64,000 nt of DNA from CALFER01 sp964472395 (GCA_964472395.1 CAYYMM010000003.1:1-64000), one strand, 5' to 3'; numbered from the stretch's first letter, positions 6,887 through 15,918 are shown. Translations and numbers: made by a program. Notes: generated from the letters alone by a model not told the origin.

Positions 6887-9800
6887 ATGAAGCTGGCTTT
6901 TATTGGCGACATACATGCTCGAGGGGCCGATACGCGATCGACTGACGCCTTGGGGCAAGCGATTGACTTGTCGCATGATTGCTTGATTCGAGTGATCGCT
7001 GGTGATCTGTTTGACAGATACAACGTGGCAGATCGAGATGCAAGTGTGGGAACGATCTATCGCCGGGTCATTGATTCTATCGAAGGCACTTGCGATGATG
7101 AAATCGTTGTTGTGCGCGGAAACCACGATCAGGCAGGACTCGGACAGAAAGACGCGCTTGAGCCGCTTGACAGGTTGACCGTTTACCGAATGGTTGCGTT
7201 GACCACGGACAGTGATTTAGCCATTCTATATATACCGTGGGGAGCCAGTGATTACAGGCTATCAGATGAAAATCTTGTTCGATGGAAGTCTGCGAAACGC
7301 CGTGCGATAGTCGCTCACTGTGATATCAACGTCGCATTGACCAACTCCGACAGGATGATGGTCGGTGGTTCGTTTGTGATCGACAAGGAGTGGCTCCTGT
7401 CGATGAATGCGGATGTGGTCGCCCTGGGACACATTCACAAACGCCAGGACATGGGTCTCGGTAAGGTCTTCGGCGGCTACCTCGGCAGCTTGGTACAGTG
7501 CAATTTCGGGGAAGGGTTCTGCGCGATTCCGGGCAAAGAGCGTGAGCACCAGCCACAGGGATTTCTCGTTTGGGACACTGACAGCAACACTATCGAATGG
7601 CGCGAGGTCAAGGCCGCTCGCCATTGGACAGTCCCCACCGAATGGTATGCTGATTTTCACGCGCAGATTCCAGAATGCGATCGCGTCAAAGTTAAGGGAA
7701 CGACAAGGCCGCTGATCCTTCCTGCAGGCGTATGCTACGAACCCATCATCGAGGCAGTCGTCCGGGAATCCAGGACAACTGGAATCGAAGCGGACGAATC
7801 GCCGGAATCCCTCCTGCAGCACTGGCACGGTGCCACTCAAGGCAAGGTCGACCTGGCGAAACTCCAGGAAGGCTTGAAGAAGATTCTCGGCCAGATCCAA
7901 CTCCCCGGGAGTGCAATCGGGTCCCTGGAGTCACTGGATAAGATCGAGCTCGTAAACATCGCCACACACCGGAACACTTACATCGAACTGGATGGCGTGC
8001 GGGGCCTGGTCGGGATCTCAGGACATAACGGTGCTGGCAAGACCTACGCGATGGAGTCGCTCTATGCATCACTGTATGGCGAGTATCCATCGCGCCCAGG
8101 CACGCTGGCCGATCGTGTCACTCGCGGGTTCACCGGCGATGCAATGATCGGGGTGGACTTCTCTTCCGGGGGCGAACGGTATCGCGCACAGAGGGACATT
8201 CACAAAACAGCGAAGACATCATCGATACAAGCCAGGCTTTATGCCGATGGCGATGGGAAATGGAACGCAATCGCAGGTCTGAAAGGCGCTGATGTCACCG
8301 CGCGCGCCGAGCAGATCGTGGGCGACCCCAGTGTGATTCTCGCCACCATCTTCTCGGCACAGGGGCAGATCGGAAACATCATCGATGCCGAACCGAGGGA
8401 TCGTAAAGAGCACTTCGCGAAACTCCTCGGCACCGATCGATTGCTGGTGATTGGAGAGAAAGCCAAGGAGCTCCTGGGCAACGACGATCGGGATCTGCTC
8501 TATCAGGAACGCCGCATCGCCGATCTGGAGATGCAGCTTGCGGGGAGGTTCGAAGCGGAGAGAAACCTCGCAGAGCAACGCAAGATGGTCGCACCGGTAG
8601 AGGCTCAGATTCGCGTTCTCAATGAGCAACTCGATACGGTTCGACGGCGCCATGCCGAGCTGAAGGCCATTCAGAAGCGGCGTAGCGACATCACTGCTGA
8701 GATTACCAGGGTCGAGAACGAGATCACGAGCACTCAGGCGAAGATCCAGAGTAAGCAGCAACAGGTCGAAGCCGCAGAGAAGCGCCTCGAAAAACGCGCC
8801 AGCCTGGTCGCCAGCGCATCGATAAGAGTCGAGATTGAGAAAGGCATCTCCAAGGCTGAAACCGAATACAACGCCGCCAAAGAGCGCAGATCAGAACTCG
8901 AACTGAAGCTCGCAAACCTCCGGACTGAATATCAGCGGATCTTCGGCCAGATGGAATCCCTGGCGAAGGGTCAGACCGCGGAGATTGAAAAGGCTATCTC
9001 GCTCATGAAGGATCGGATCCGCGAGATCGAGCGAAAGCATGATCTGACCGACACCAGATTAAAATCCGAGATGCCTCATCCATCACAACTTGATTCCGCT
9101 CGTCGGCGCGCATCACTCCTCGATTCCGGAAACTTCAATCACGACGTCTGCACCACCTGCGCATTCACGAAGGATGCTTTCGAGGCGAAGGGTTCAATCC
9201 CGACGATCGAATCGGAAATCGTCCGGTATCGCGATGCTCTCGAGCAGAACAAACGCGAAAAGGCCGATGCGCTCGCAGAACCGAACGCTCTCCTGCAGGA
9301 GCTGCAAACTCGCCTGCAGGCCTTCGACGCCAAGTCCTGGATGCAGACGGCTGAGGATTGCGCCTCTCTCAGAGCACAGCTCATCGAGAACAAGGTCATC
9401 GGGCTGGAAACCAAGGCTGCTCTTGATGCAACCCCACCTCCGGACAACACGGTAATCCGAACACTTCGCGGTCAGTTGGACGGTGAGATTGCCAGCGCAG
9501 AGCGCGAACTGAAGGTACTCGAGGAAGTCGAGAAATCGATCGCATCGATGCATGGCGACATTGATCAGCTCCATGAATCCATCGCACACCTAACGACACG
9601 GAAGGCAGCTCTCGAAACCGACCTGAAGGCCGCCGAGGTGGTGGATACTGCCGTCACCGAAAAGCAGATCGATGAAATCCAACTGGACATTCGGATGCGC
9701 CAAGACGATCTGAGCACGATCAATCAGTTGATCGGCCAGGCACAGGCAGAGATCAAGCGTTTCGAACAGATCCAGGTCGAGATCGGAAAAACGAAGGACG

Positions 9801-10351
9801 CTCTCGAAACGATCCGAGAACGCGCCGAGCAGTGGATCGCCCTGCAGGCGGCATTCGGGCGCGACGGAATCCCACAGTTGATCGTCGATTCCGCAATCCC
9901 ACGGCTGCAGCAGCTCCTCTCCGAACTCCTCGAAGAGTTCGACAACCGGTGGGCGATTCGCCTGGATACGCAACGGGAAACAAAGACCGGGACCATTCAG
10001 GAACGCATCGACATCCGCGTGATCGATGCGAATGGTGAGGGTGACATCAGCGACTACTCGGGCGGGGAGAAGCATCTCCTCCGGTCCATCCTGCGCATCG
10101 CCCTAGGCATGCTGCAGGCCGAGCGTTCAGGGAAATCCCTGAAGGTTTTCATCTTCGACGAGGCCTTCGATGCACTGGACCGCGAGAATGCCATCCGACT
10201 GCTCGCGGTGTTCCAGCATCTGCTCTCCCGATTCAATCAGGTGTTCATTGTTTCGCACAGCGACGAATTACTCGCGGTTCTGCCGGCGCAGATCCGCTTC
10301 AAAAAGGTCAATGAAACAACGGAAGTGGAGGTTCTGAATGGCGCTCGCTAA
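6887..10351 (+). CDS. sbcD-sbcC: SbcD-SbcC (Mre11-Rad50) single-chain fusion
   Basis: 1154 residues in one uninterrupted frame. Residues 1-250 are an Mre11/SbcD phosphoesterase with all metal motifs: GDIH (7-10), GDLFD (about 39-43), RGNHD (77-81), AHCD (His 144) and GHIH (181-184). Residues about 355-540 and 1000-1150 form a Rad50/SbcC ATPase: Walker A GHNGAGKT (379-386), signature SGGEK (about 1058-1062), Walker B VFIFDEAFDAL, D-loop and the switch His in VSHSDE. Between them is a long coiled coil with a zinc hook CTTC (C755, C758). Family members resect double-strand ends and open hairpins; here nuclease and ATPase are fixed 1:1. The gene overlaps the next by 14 bp. Confidence 0.95.
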   Translation: MKLAFIGDIHARGADTRSTDALGQAIDLSHDCLIRVIAGDLFDRYNVADRDASVGTIYRRVIDSIEGTCDDEIVVVRGNHDQAGLGQKDALEPLDRLTVYRMVALTTDSDLAILYIPWGASDYRLSDENLVRWKSAKRRAIVAHCDINVALTNSDRMMVGGSFVIDKEWLLSMNADVVALGHIHKRQDMGLGKVFGGYLGSLVQCNFGEGFCAIPGKEREHQPQGFLVWDTDSNTIEWREVKAARHWTVPTEWYADFHAQIPECDRVKVKGTTRPLILPAGVCYEPIIEAVVRESRTTGIEADESPESLLQHWHGATQGKVDLAKLQEGLKKILGQIQLPGSAIGSLESLDKIELVNIATHRNTYIELDGVRGLVGISGHNGAGKTYAMESLYASLYGEYPSRPGTLADRVTRGFTGDAMIGVDFSSGGERYRAQRDIHKTAKTSSIQARLYADGDGKWNAIAGLKGADVTARAEQIVGDPSVILATIFSAQGQIGNIIDAEPRDRKEHFAKLLGTDRLLVIGEKAKELLGNDDRDLLYQERRIADLEMQLAGRFEAERNLAEQRKMVAPVEAQIRVLNEQLDTVRRRHAELKAIQKRRSDITAEITRVENEITSTQAKIQSKQQQVEAAEKRLEKRASLVASASIRVEIEKGISKAETEYNAAKERRSELELKLANLRTEYQRIFGQMESLAKGQTAEIEKAISLMKDRIREIERKHDLTDTRLKSEMPHPSQLDSARRRASLLDSGNFNHDVCTTCAFTKDAFEAKGSIPTIESEIVRYRDALEQNKREKADALAEPNALLQELQTRLQAFDAKSWMQTAEDCASLRAQLIENKVIGLETKAALDATPPPDNTVIRTLRGQLDGEIASAERELKVLEEVEKSIASMHGDIDQLHESIAHLTTRKAALETDLKAAEVVDTAVTEKQIDEIQLDIRMRQDDLSTINQLIGQAQAEIKRFEQIQVEIGKTKDALETIRERAEQWIALQAAFGRDGIPQLIVDSAIPRLQQLLSELLEEFDNRWAIRLDTQRETKTGTIQERIDIRVIDANGEGDISDYSGGEKHLLRSILRIALGMLQAERSGKSLKVFIFDEAFDALDRENAIRLLAVFQHLLSRFNQVFIVSHSDELLAVLPAQIRFKKVNETTEVEVLNGAR

Positions 10352-11105
10352 GACAGTAAAACGATACCTGAAACACACATTCACGGAACCGGAAATGCTG
10401 AGTTTTCGGGACACCCTCGCCTCGACCATCTGCGAACTGTCCCAGCTCGAGGACGAGAAGAAAACCGTCACCAGCCAGTACGCTGCCAAGATCAACGAGA
10501 AGAAGGCCACATCGAACATGGCAGCGCAGAACATCCGGAACGGATACGAGTTCCGTGATATCGAGTGCGACATCTTTTACGACCTCAAACGCCGGATGAA
10601 AACCATCGTCAGAAAGGACACCGGTGAGTTCATCGAGGAACTCCCGATGACCGCCGAGGAGTTGCAGTGCAGTCTCCCGGGCTTCGAAGTTTTCGATGAG
10701 GAACCGGAACCGGCCACAGTGGAACCGGAGATCGATGAGGATGATTGGATCGAAAAGGCCAGACGAGCAGACACGAGCAACGAACTTGAGCTCAGTTTGG
10801 CATTGAAGAGGAGAATCGAATCCCTTCTGAAAGAAGCCGGTATTGAGTATGCCTTTTCGGAAGGTGAAAAGTGGCACCCTAAGGAGCTCGGATCTCTCGC
10901 GAAAAAAGCATCGAAAAACAACCCCGCAATCGGCCAGAAGATCTCCATGATTCTTGATCAGATTCCGGTATTTATCGAGATACTGGAAGCACTGTACAAC
11001 GAGTTTCCGAGTCCAGACGAGATCATCGGAGGCAAACCGGAAGAGCAGGAGACCAATCCGGATCCGGACGACGATGAACCGATCGACGAGAATCCGAGCT
11101 TCTGA
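10338..11105 (+). CDS. Element protein of unknown function, coiled coil with acidic tail
   Basis: 255 residues. The N-terminal half is a helical coiled coil ending in MKTIVRKDTGEFIEELPMTAEELQ, a segment I associate with small phage proteins near recombination genes. The middle is acidic (EEPEPATVEPEIDEDDW). A second helical region follows, and the tail is very acidic (NPDPDDDEPIDENPSF). It starts inside the end of the SbcD-SbcC gene and ends in a TGATG overlap with the next gene, so it is probably co-translated and may partner the nuclease. Confidence 0.6.
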   Translation: MALAKTVKRYLKHTFTEPEMLSFRDTLASTICELSQLEDEKKTVTSQYAAKINEKKATSNMAAQNIRNGYEFRDIECDIFYDLKRRMKTIVRKDTGEFIEELPMTAEELQCSLPGFEVFDEEPEPATVEPEIDEDDWIEKARRADTSNELELSLALKRRIESLLKEAGIEYAFSEGEKWHPKELGSLAKKASKNNPAIGQKISMILDQIPVFIEILEALYNEFPSPDEIIGGKPEEQETNPDPDDDEPIDENPSF

Positions 11106-11386
11106 TGAACACGGCGATCAAGTGGATCCTGATTACCCTCGGCACATGCATCTATGTGCCGATCATCCTGGGCGGGGATGAGGCAGCCGATCGATGGCTT
11201 GACTGCATCCTTGCCCTCCTTCCCCGGGAAGTCGTCCTGGGGATCGTCTGGATCTTCATCGGCGCGGTGGCTTTGGGAGCCACGACCTGCGTCGTGATCT
11301 GCGCCATCATGATCTACCGAACCGACATCAAACCGCGCCTCCGCGAACTGGTAAACACCCTTCACACCAAGCGGAGTGCGCTGTGA
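11105..11386 (+). CDS. Small two-span membrane protein
   Basis: 93 residues. Two hydrophobic helices (AIKWILITLGTCIYVPIIL and LGIVWIFIGAVALGATTCVV) are separated by a short polar loop; the C-terminus is basic. The ATG overlaps the previous stop (TGATG). Size and topology would fit a holin-like or accessory membrane protein, but the replication-module context argues against lysis. Function unknown. Confidence 0.55.
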   Translation: MNTAIKWILITLGTCIYVPIILGGDEAADRWLDCILALLPREVVLGIVWIFIGAVALGATTCVVICAIMIYRTDIKPRLRELVNTLHTKRSAL

Positions 11387-11459
11387 TCCATCAATCCAGA
11401 AACCCAAGAAACGAGGTGAAACATGCACCGGGAATAATCGAGTTGTCTTGTTGTGGCAC

Positions 11460-11482
11460 GCCCCGTCATCGCCTGGCGGGGC
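11460..11482 (+). other. GC-rich stem-loop in the 130-bp gap before the replication gene
   Basis: GCCCCG (11460-11465) pairs with CGGGGC (11477-11482), extended by a G-T pair. No U-tract follows, so it is more likely a translational or attenuating hairpin than a terminator. The rest of the gap 11387-11516 holds only a four-codon ATG-TAA frame. Confidence 0.35.
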
Positions 11483-11516
11483 ATTCCGAAACCCCAGCGA
11501 ATCGAGATGGATCTCA

Positions 11517-12398
11517 ATGAAACAACCTGCGTTTCAATTCTACACTGGCGATTGGCTGAAAGACCCGAAACTATCCATGTGCTCGCCCCTGACCCGTGGT
11601 ATCTGGATCGACGCAATTTGCGCAATGCATGAATCCGACCGGAGTGGTTCACTGACAGGAACACCTGACCAATTGGCGCGTGTCCTGCGCTGCACTCCTT
11701 CCGACATTCATTCCGCAATTGCCGAACTGAAAGCCACCGGAGCGGCAGACATTCGAGAATGTAACGGTTTTGTAACACTGATCAATCGAAGAATGAAACG
11801 TGAGCATTTTCAAAGAGTTGAGGCCAGTAATCGTGTCCGAAAACATCGACGTAACGCTGATGTAACGGAAATGAAACAAGAATGTAACAGCCCTTCTTCA
11901 TCTTCATCTTCATCTTCGTGTACATCTTCGGATGTTACACCCCCTATTATCCCCCCTCCAGAAATTCCGAAACAGACCAGGGTCGCGATGAACTCACCGC
12001 GCCTGGTTTGCGAACACTGGAAAGTGACGGTGAAAGAATCCGGAGGAGGCAATTACAAAATCACTCCGGAGGATCGAACCGCAATCGAGCAGTTTCTCGA
12101 GTCAAATCCGGAATCGGACCCAAAAGATCTTGCCAAGGACATGAAGACCTGGCTGTCCGATAGCGAATCAATCGGCTACGGACCAACTGGCAACGGCTAC
12201 AACAAGATTAAGCCAACTCTCAGCAACTTCTGCAAGCATTACAACCGGATCAATGCAAAGAGAACGACTGCTCCACCAAAGCCTCCAGTCATCGTTCCAC
12301 CACAGATCGACCCGAGCAAGTGCGACCCGATCGATCTCGAAACAACCCGTCGACTCGAGGAGAGATATCGCCTCGGAGGAGGGTTCAAGAGTGATTAA
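11517..12398 (+). CDS. Phage-type replisome organiser (DUF1376-like N-terminus)
   Basis: 293 residues from the ATG giving MKQPAFQFYTGDWLKDPKL, the typical start of phage replication-initiation proteins; the frame is open further upstream but lacks family residues. A winged-helix-like region follows (RGIWIDAICAMHESDRSGSL, then PDQLARVLRC). A basic segment, a serine tract encoded by a TCT/TCA microsatellite (about 11893-11930) and a Pro-rich linker come next. The C-terminal domain (ITPEDRTAIEQFLESNP, IKPTLSNFCKHYNRI) is probably the partner-binding part. It ends 8 bp inside the next gene, a probable loader. Confidence 0.7.
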   Translation: MKQPAFQFYTGDWLKDPKLSMCSPLTRGIWIDAICAMHESDRSGSLTGTPDQLARVLRCTPSDIHSAIAELKATGAADIRECNGFVTLINRRMKREHFQRVEASNRVRKHRRNADVTEMKQECNSPSSSSSSSSCTSSDVTPPIIPPPEIPKQTRVAMNSPRLVCEHWKVTVKESGGGNYKITPEDRTAIEQFLESNPESDPKDLAKDMKTWLSDSESIGYGPTGNGYNKIKPTLSNFCKHYNRINAKRTTAPPKPPVIVPPQIDPSKCDPIDLETTRRLEERYRLGGGFKSD

Positions 12399-13005
12399 AG
12401 AATCGTTCATCGCCGCCCTCGCCTCATGCGCTGCATGCTACGGAGGGAAGGTCCCGGATGGGCCAACCATCGAGTCATACTTCGCAGTGCTTGGTGGTCA
12501 TCATGAGAATGCCGTCCTCTTCGCCATGCGCCAGGCACCAATGCGATATCCGCGATTCTTCCCCACGGCAGGACAGATCGGCCAGATCATCAACGAGTGG
12601 TACGAAGAACGGAACGAAACCAACACGCAGGTCGTGAGAGATACCTGCCCCTATGAGTGCAAGAACACATGGCTCTCCGTGGTGGTGATTTACGAAGATT
12701 ACACCACCGACACAGGGAAAACGAAGCAAATCCCGATCGGATATCGGAACTTCGATGTTCGGCTGAAGCCAAACGAAAAGGTCAAAGCCTGGCCGTGCCC
12801 ACACTGTCGACCGGAACTCCCAGATGGTCGGCCGAATCGGCTGCCCCCAGGAGTCGAATTCCCGACACCAGTGAAGCCCTACCGGTTCACCTGTGCGGAT
12901 CTCGAAGCGCTCGCCTGGCTGACACAATTCGGGATTGTCATCAATGTGGATCCCAAAGACTGCGAACCATTCGTTCCGGTCCCATTCGTCGAGGTGACAC
13001 GATGA
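12391..13005 (+). CDS. Probable replicative helicase loader or accessory replication protein
   Basis: 204 residues from a GTG that overlaps the previous gene by 8 bp (VIKESFIAALASCAACYGG). The N-terminal ~75 residues (ESYFAVLGGHHENAVLFAMR, then RFFPTAGQIGQIINEWYEE) match the helical N-domain common in phage loader-type proteins that follow a replisome organiser. Two Cys pairs (CPYEC and CPHC) may bind zinc. There is no Walker A, so it is not a DnaC-type ATPase. The function is inferred from the N-domain and gene order. Confidence 0.5.
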   Translation: MIKESFIAALASCAACYGGKVPDGPTIESYFAVLGGHHENAVLFAMRQAPMRYPRFFPTAGQIGQIINEWYEERNETNTQVVRDTCPYECKNTWLSVVVIYEDYTTDTGKTKQIPIGYRNFDVRLKPNEKVKAWPCPHCRPELPDGRPNRLPPGVEFPTPVKPYRFTCADLEALAWLTQFGIVINVDPKDCEPFVPVPFVEVTR

Positions 13006-13424
13006 GCGGACTTTCCCCGACACAGCGAACGCTTCGTGAACTCCGGCAACGCGGGTGCATCTGCGGAATCGTCGAGCGATTCAACCACTACGCTGGCCCG
13101 TTAGGTATTCGCCAGGACCTGTTCGGGTTCGTCGACATCATCGCGCTCTACCCGGATGGGATCTGCGCGATCCAGTCCTGCGGCCAGTCATTCTCCGAAC
13201 ACGACAAGAAGATTCTGGACAACGAAACGGCACCGGAGTGGATGAAGTCCGGAGGCATCATCGAACTCTGGGGCTGGCGCAAGCTGAAGCTCAAGCGAGG
13301 CGGCAAGGCCGAGCGTTGGGTGCCCCGTGTCAAGCGCTACACGATCGATCAACTCTCAGGAGAATTCGTCGAGGCAAGCGACGAGGAGGAAGCGGATGTT
13401 CACGCTACGAAACTATCAGCATGA
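13002..13424 (+). CDS. VRR-NUC/PD-(D/E)XK-like phage nuclease
   Basis: 140 residues; ATGA overlap with the previous gene. The core reads GIRQDLFGFVDIIALYPDGICAIQSCGQSF then HDKKIL: an Asp after a hydrophobic strand, a short strand with Gln in place of the usual E-x-K pair, and downstream Lys, as in small phage restriction-fold proteins. It continues GGIIELWGWRKLKLKRGGK, the family's C-terminal strand with basic residues. It may be a Holliday-junction-type nuclease; the unusual active-site residues leave room for an inactive version. Confidence 0.6.
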   Translation: MSGLSPTQRTLRELRQRGCICGIVERFNHYAGPLGIRQDLFGFVDIIALYPDGICAIQSCGQSFSEHDKKILDNETAPEWMKSGGIIELWGWRKLKLKRGGKAERWVPRVKRYTIDQLSGEFVEASDEEEADVHATKLSA

Positions 13425-14592
13425 AGCGGTCGAGGCTGCCGTCAGATACATGCAGCAGGACAAGCCGGCAAACGGAATTATCGTTCTCCCGACAGGGAGT
13501 GGAAAAAGTTTATGTATAGCAAACATCGTGAAGCGCCTGCAGGCACCCGCTCTGGTGTTCCAACCGAGCAAGGAGATCCTCGAGCAGAATCACGCGAAGC
13601 TGGAATCCTACGGCTACAAGGCTGGGATCTACTCGGCATCCATGGGACTGAAGCGGGTTTCTGAAATCACACTCACCACGATCGGGAGCGTGGCGAAACA
13701 CCCGGAACTATTCTCGAAGTTTCGGTTCATCCTCATCGACGAGTGCCACCTGGTCAACGCCAAGGGAGGCATGTACAAGAAGTTCATCGAGGGGATTGAA
13801 CAGTGTCGGGTTCTCGGACTGACCGCCACACCCTACCGGCTGGCGAGCAACTCGTTCGGCTCGGAGCTCCGGTTCCTCACCCGGACGCGCCCCCGGGTGT
13901 TCCGGGATGTCGTTTACTACGTCCAGAACAGCACCCTTTTCGACGCGGGGTTCCTGGCACCGATCGAATACATCGATGTCCGGGGATTCGATCGATCCAG
14001 ACTCCGACCCAATAGCACAGGCGCAGAGTTCGATGAGAACTCGGTGCGCTCCTATCAGCGCGCCACGAACTTCCTCGATCATGTTGTCGAGAAAGTCCGC
14101 GAGGTGTCGTTCCTGCGGAAAAATGCTCTCGTCTTCACCCGGTTCATCGAGGAGTCGGAATTCATCGTCCGGAATGTCCCTGGCGCGGTGCTCGTCACGG
14201 GCGAGACACCGAAGACCGAGCGGGACCGGATCGGCAACGCATTCAGGAGGGGGACGATCAAGGTCGTGTGCAACTGCGGAGTCTACACGACTGGCTTCGA
14301 CTACCCGGAACTGGAGACGGTCGTTCTCGCCCGGGCAACCATGTCTCTCGGCCTCCTCTACCAGATGATCGGGCGCGGGATCCGACCGCACCCGTCGAAG
14401 CGCTGCTGCCAGGTCGTCGACATGTGCGGCAACGTCAACCATTTCGGCAAGATCGAGGATCTGAAACTGGTCGATGGCGGGAACGGGAAGTGGTTCATCG
14501 AATCCCGCGGTCGGCAGCTCACGAACGTGCTCACCGAGACGTCGCATTCAACGAAAAACTCTCTCTGGAAGAAGCACGCCTGGAGTCGATAG
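13396..14592 (+). CDS. SF2 DNA helicase, RadD/YejH-like
   Basis: 398 residues from the ATG at 13396, which follows GAGGAGGAAG. Motif Q/I: RNYQHEAV and LPTGSGKS (31-38); motif II IDECH (114-118); motif III TATPYR; helicase domain 2 ends with QMIGRGIRP (motif VI). A Cys-rich patch (CNCGV, CCQVVDMCGN) resembles the zinc region of RadD-type helicases. E. coli RadD acts in double-strand-break repair with RecA; this is shorter (RadD is about 586 residues). It overlaps the nuclease gene by 29 bp and probably works in the same recombination or replication module. Confidence 0.85.
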   Translation: MFTLRNYQHEAVEAAVRYMQQDKPANGIIVLPTGSGKSLCIANIVKRLQAPALVFQPSKEILEQNHAKLESYGYKAGIYSASMGLKRVSEITLTTIGSVAKHPELFSKFRFILIDECHLVNAKGGMYKKFIEGIEQCRVLGLTATPYRLASNSFGSELRFLTRTRPRVFRDVVYYVQNSTLFDAGFLAPIEYIDVRGFDRSRLRPNSTGAEFDENSVRSYQRATNFLDHVVEKVREVSFLRKNALVFTRFIEESEFIVRNVPGAVLVTGETPKTERDRIGNAFRRGTIKVVCNCGVYTTGFDYPELETVVLARATMSLGLLYQMIGRGIRPHPSKRCCQVVDMCGNVNHFGKIEDLKLVDGGNGKWFIESRGRQLTNVLTETSHSTKNSLWKKHAWSR

Positions 14593-14710
14593 AATGCACG
14601 CGAGGCCGCTCCATAAATTATTGAAAAATAAGGTCTTTTTCCTTGATGGGTTCCGACCGTCACGGCTGAATGAAGATGTCGATGGAACGACACCAACCAA
14701 GGAGGAAGAG

Positions 14711-15664
14711 ATGGAACAGCGGAACGAAACAGCAAGAACACCGAGACAGTATCAGGTACCCAACCAGAGAGCATTCGGAATAACCTTCGGGATCGAGATC
14801 GAATGCCTCCTGCCGATCGGATCGGTTCGCGCAGGCGCATACCACGCCGGACGCGAACTGGGCGGCCGATTCCCCACCGGATGGAATGCACAGAAGGACA
14901 GCAGCCTGAGCACCACGCTGCAGGGATACGAAGGAGTCGAGATTGTAAGCCCGATTCTGAAAGGCATAGACGGTATCGAGCAGGTCAAGAAGGTGGCTGA
15001 CCTCCTCAACGAGATGGGTGCCCGGGTCAACAAGACCTGCGGATTCCATGTTCACGTAGGAGTTCGAAGCATCGCCGGACAAGATTACGACCAGGTTGCG
15101 GATTTTGTCCGCAGGCTCCTGAAACTGACAGCGCAGCACGAGATGGCCTTCTACGGCGCCTCCGGATCCGAAAGCAGATTCACAAGCCGATACTGCGCGA
15201 GCATCGCGAAGGGCAAATGGGCGACTCGGAAGGATGGCGCACTCGCGAAGAAGAACCTGAACGCGGAAGAGCTGAGACTCGCAGCCGCTGGTATCGACCG
15301 ATACCAACTTCTGAATGTAGCCCCGGTATTCGATTCCAAGAAAACGGTCGAATTCCGGGTTTTCTCGGGAACGACCAGCGCGATCAAGATGACGGCCTAC
15401 ATCCAGATGGCACTGGCCGCCGCCTCGAGAGCGATGGACAACGACACCGGCTTCGACGCGATCAGCACCAAATACGCAGGCAGCGGATCCGCCGGAGCGA
15501 TGAAGAGATTCTTCTACCTGATGGGCTGGACCCGGGGCCGCAAGGATTACTACCAGCCAGAGTGCAAGGTGGAAGGCTGGATCGACGACATGGGAAACCT
15601 GAAGGCGACGAAAAAAGAGCTGATGCGCCTGGCTCGCAAGTTCGACGAGCAGGTGGGGCAATAG
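14711..15664 (+). CDS. Amidoligase family (COOH-NH2 ligase) protein
   Basis: 317 residues from the ATG at 14711, 3 bp after a strong AAGGAGGAAG; an ATG at 14594 lacks a good RBS. Motifs follow the amidoligase_2 (PF12224) fold related to gamma-glutamyl-cysteine ligases: FGITFGIEIEC near the start, GVEIVSPILKG, CGFHVHVG and KTVEFRVFSGT. Such enzymes make amide or peptide bonds and are predicted to modify proteins or peptides. No glutamine amidotransferase or cyclotransferase partner is adjacent, unlike many clusters. It is the last gene before a strong hairpin and the xis-int block. Confidence 0.8.
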   Translation: MEQRNETARTPRQYQVPNQRAFGITFGIEIECLLPIGSVRAGAYHAGRELGGRFPTGWNAQKDSSLSTTLQGYEGVEIVSPILKGIDGIEQVKKVADLLNEMGARVNKTCGFHVHVGVRSIAGQDYDQVADFVRRLLKLTAQHEMAFYGASGSESRFTSRYCASIAKGKWATRKDGALAKKNLNAEELRLAAAGIDRYQLLNVAPVFDSKKTVEFRVFSGTTSAIKMTAYIQMALAAASRAMDNDTGFDAISTKYAGSGSAGAMKRFFYLMGWTRGRKDYYQPECKVEGWIDDMGNLKATKKELMRLARKFDEQVGQ

Positions 15665-15673
15665 AAACACGAT

Positions 15674-15702
15674 GGGGGATCGCAGACAGCATGCGATCCC
15701 CC
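15674..15702 (+). terminator. Strong perfect stem-loop after the amidoligase gene
   Basis: An 11-bp perfect stem, GGGGGATCGCA (15674-15684) with TGCGATCCCCC (15692-15702), and a 7-nt loop. It lies 9 bp after the amidoligase stop and 16 bp before the excisionase-like gene. No U-run follows, so it may be a partial terminator, an RNA-stabilising element or an RNase processing site that separates int expression from the early operon. Confidence 0.5.
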
Positions 15703-15718
15703 GCATCGGAGATCGAGG

Positions 15719-15916
15719 ATGGGAAACGAATTCATATCAACTGGCAAAGCCGCAAGGCGACTTGGAATCCACCAGGACACGATTCGAAAAATGTTCCGAC
15801 AGAACAAGCTCGATGGCTACCTGATCACCACGAACGCCAAGGCCGGAACATATCGCATCATGATCTCAGTCCACAGCATCGAGCTCCTCGTGAAGGGCCA
15901 GAAGATCGAGAAGTAA
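15719..15916 (+). CDS. Excisionase-like HTH protein 1
   Basis: 65 residues. STGKAARRLGIHQDTIRKMFRQNKLDGYLI is a MerR/HTH_17-type winged helix as in excisionases and Xis-like recombination directionality factors. GAGGAT lies just before the ATG. It lies immediately upstream of a second HTH_17 gene and the integrase gene, the usual place for a directionality factor. Confidence 0.7.
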   Translation: MGNEFISTGKAARRLGIHQDTIRKMFRQNKLDGYLITTNAKAGTYRIMISVHSIELLVKGQKIEK

Positions 15917-15918
15917 AC

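Noticed and set aside
13002..13424. Upstream extension of the VRR-NUC-like gene to 12657
   Set aside because: The extension is a shadow of the preceding gene; the ATGA overlap at 13002 is the natural start.
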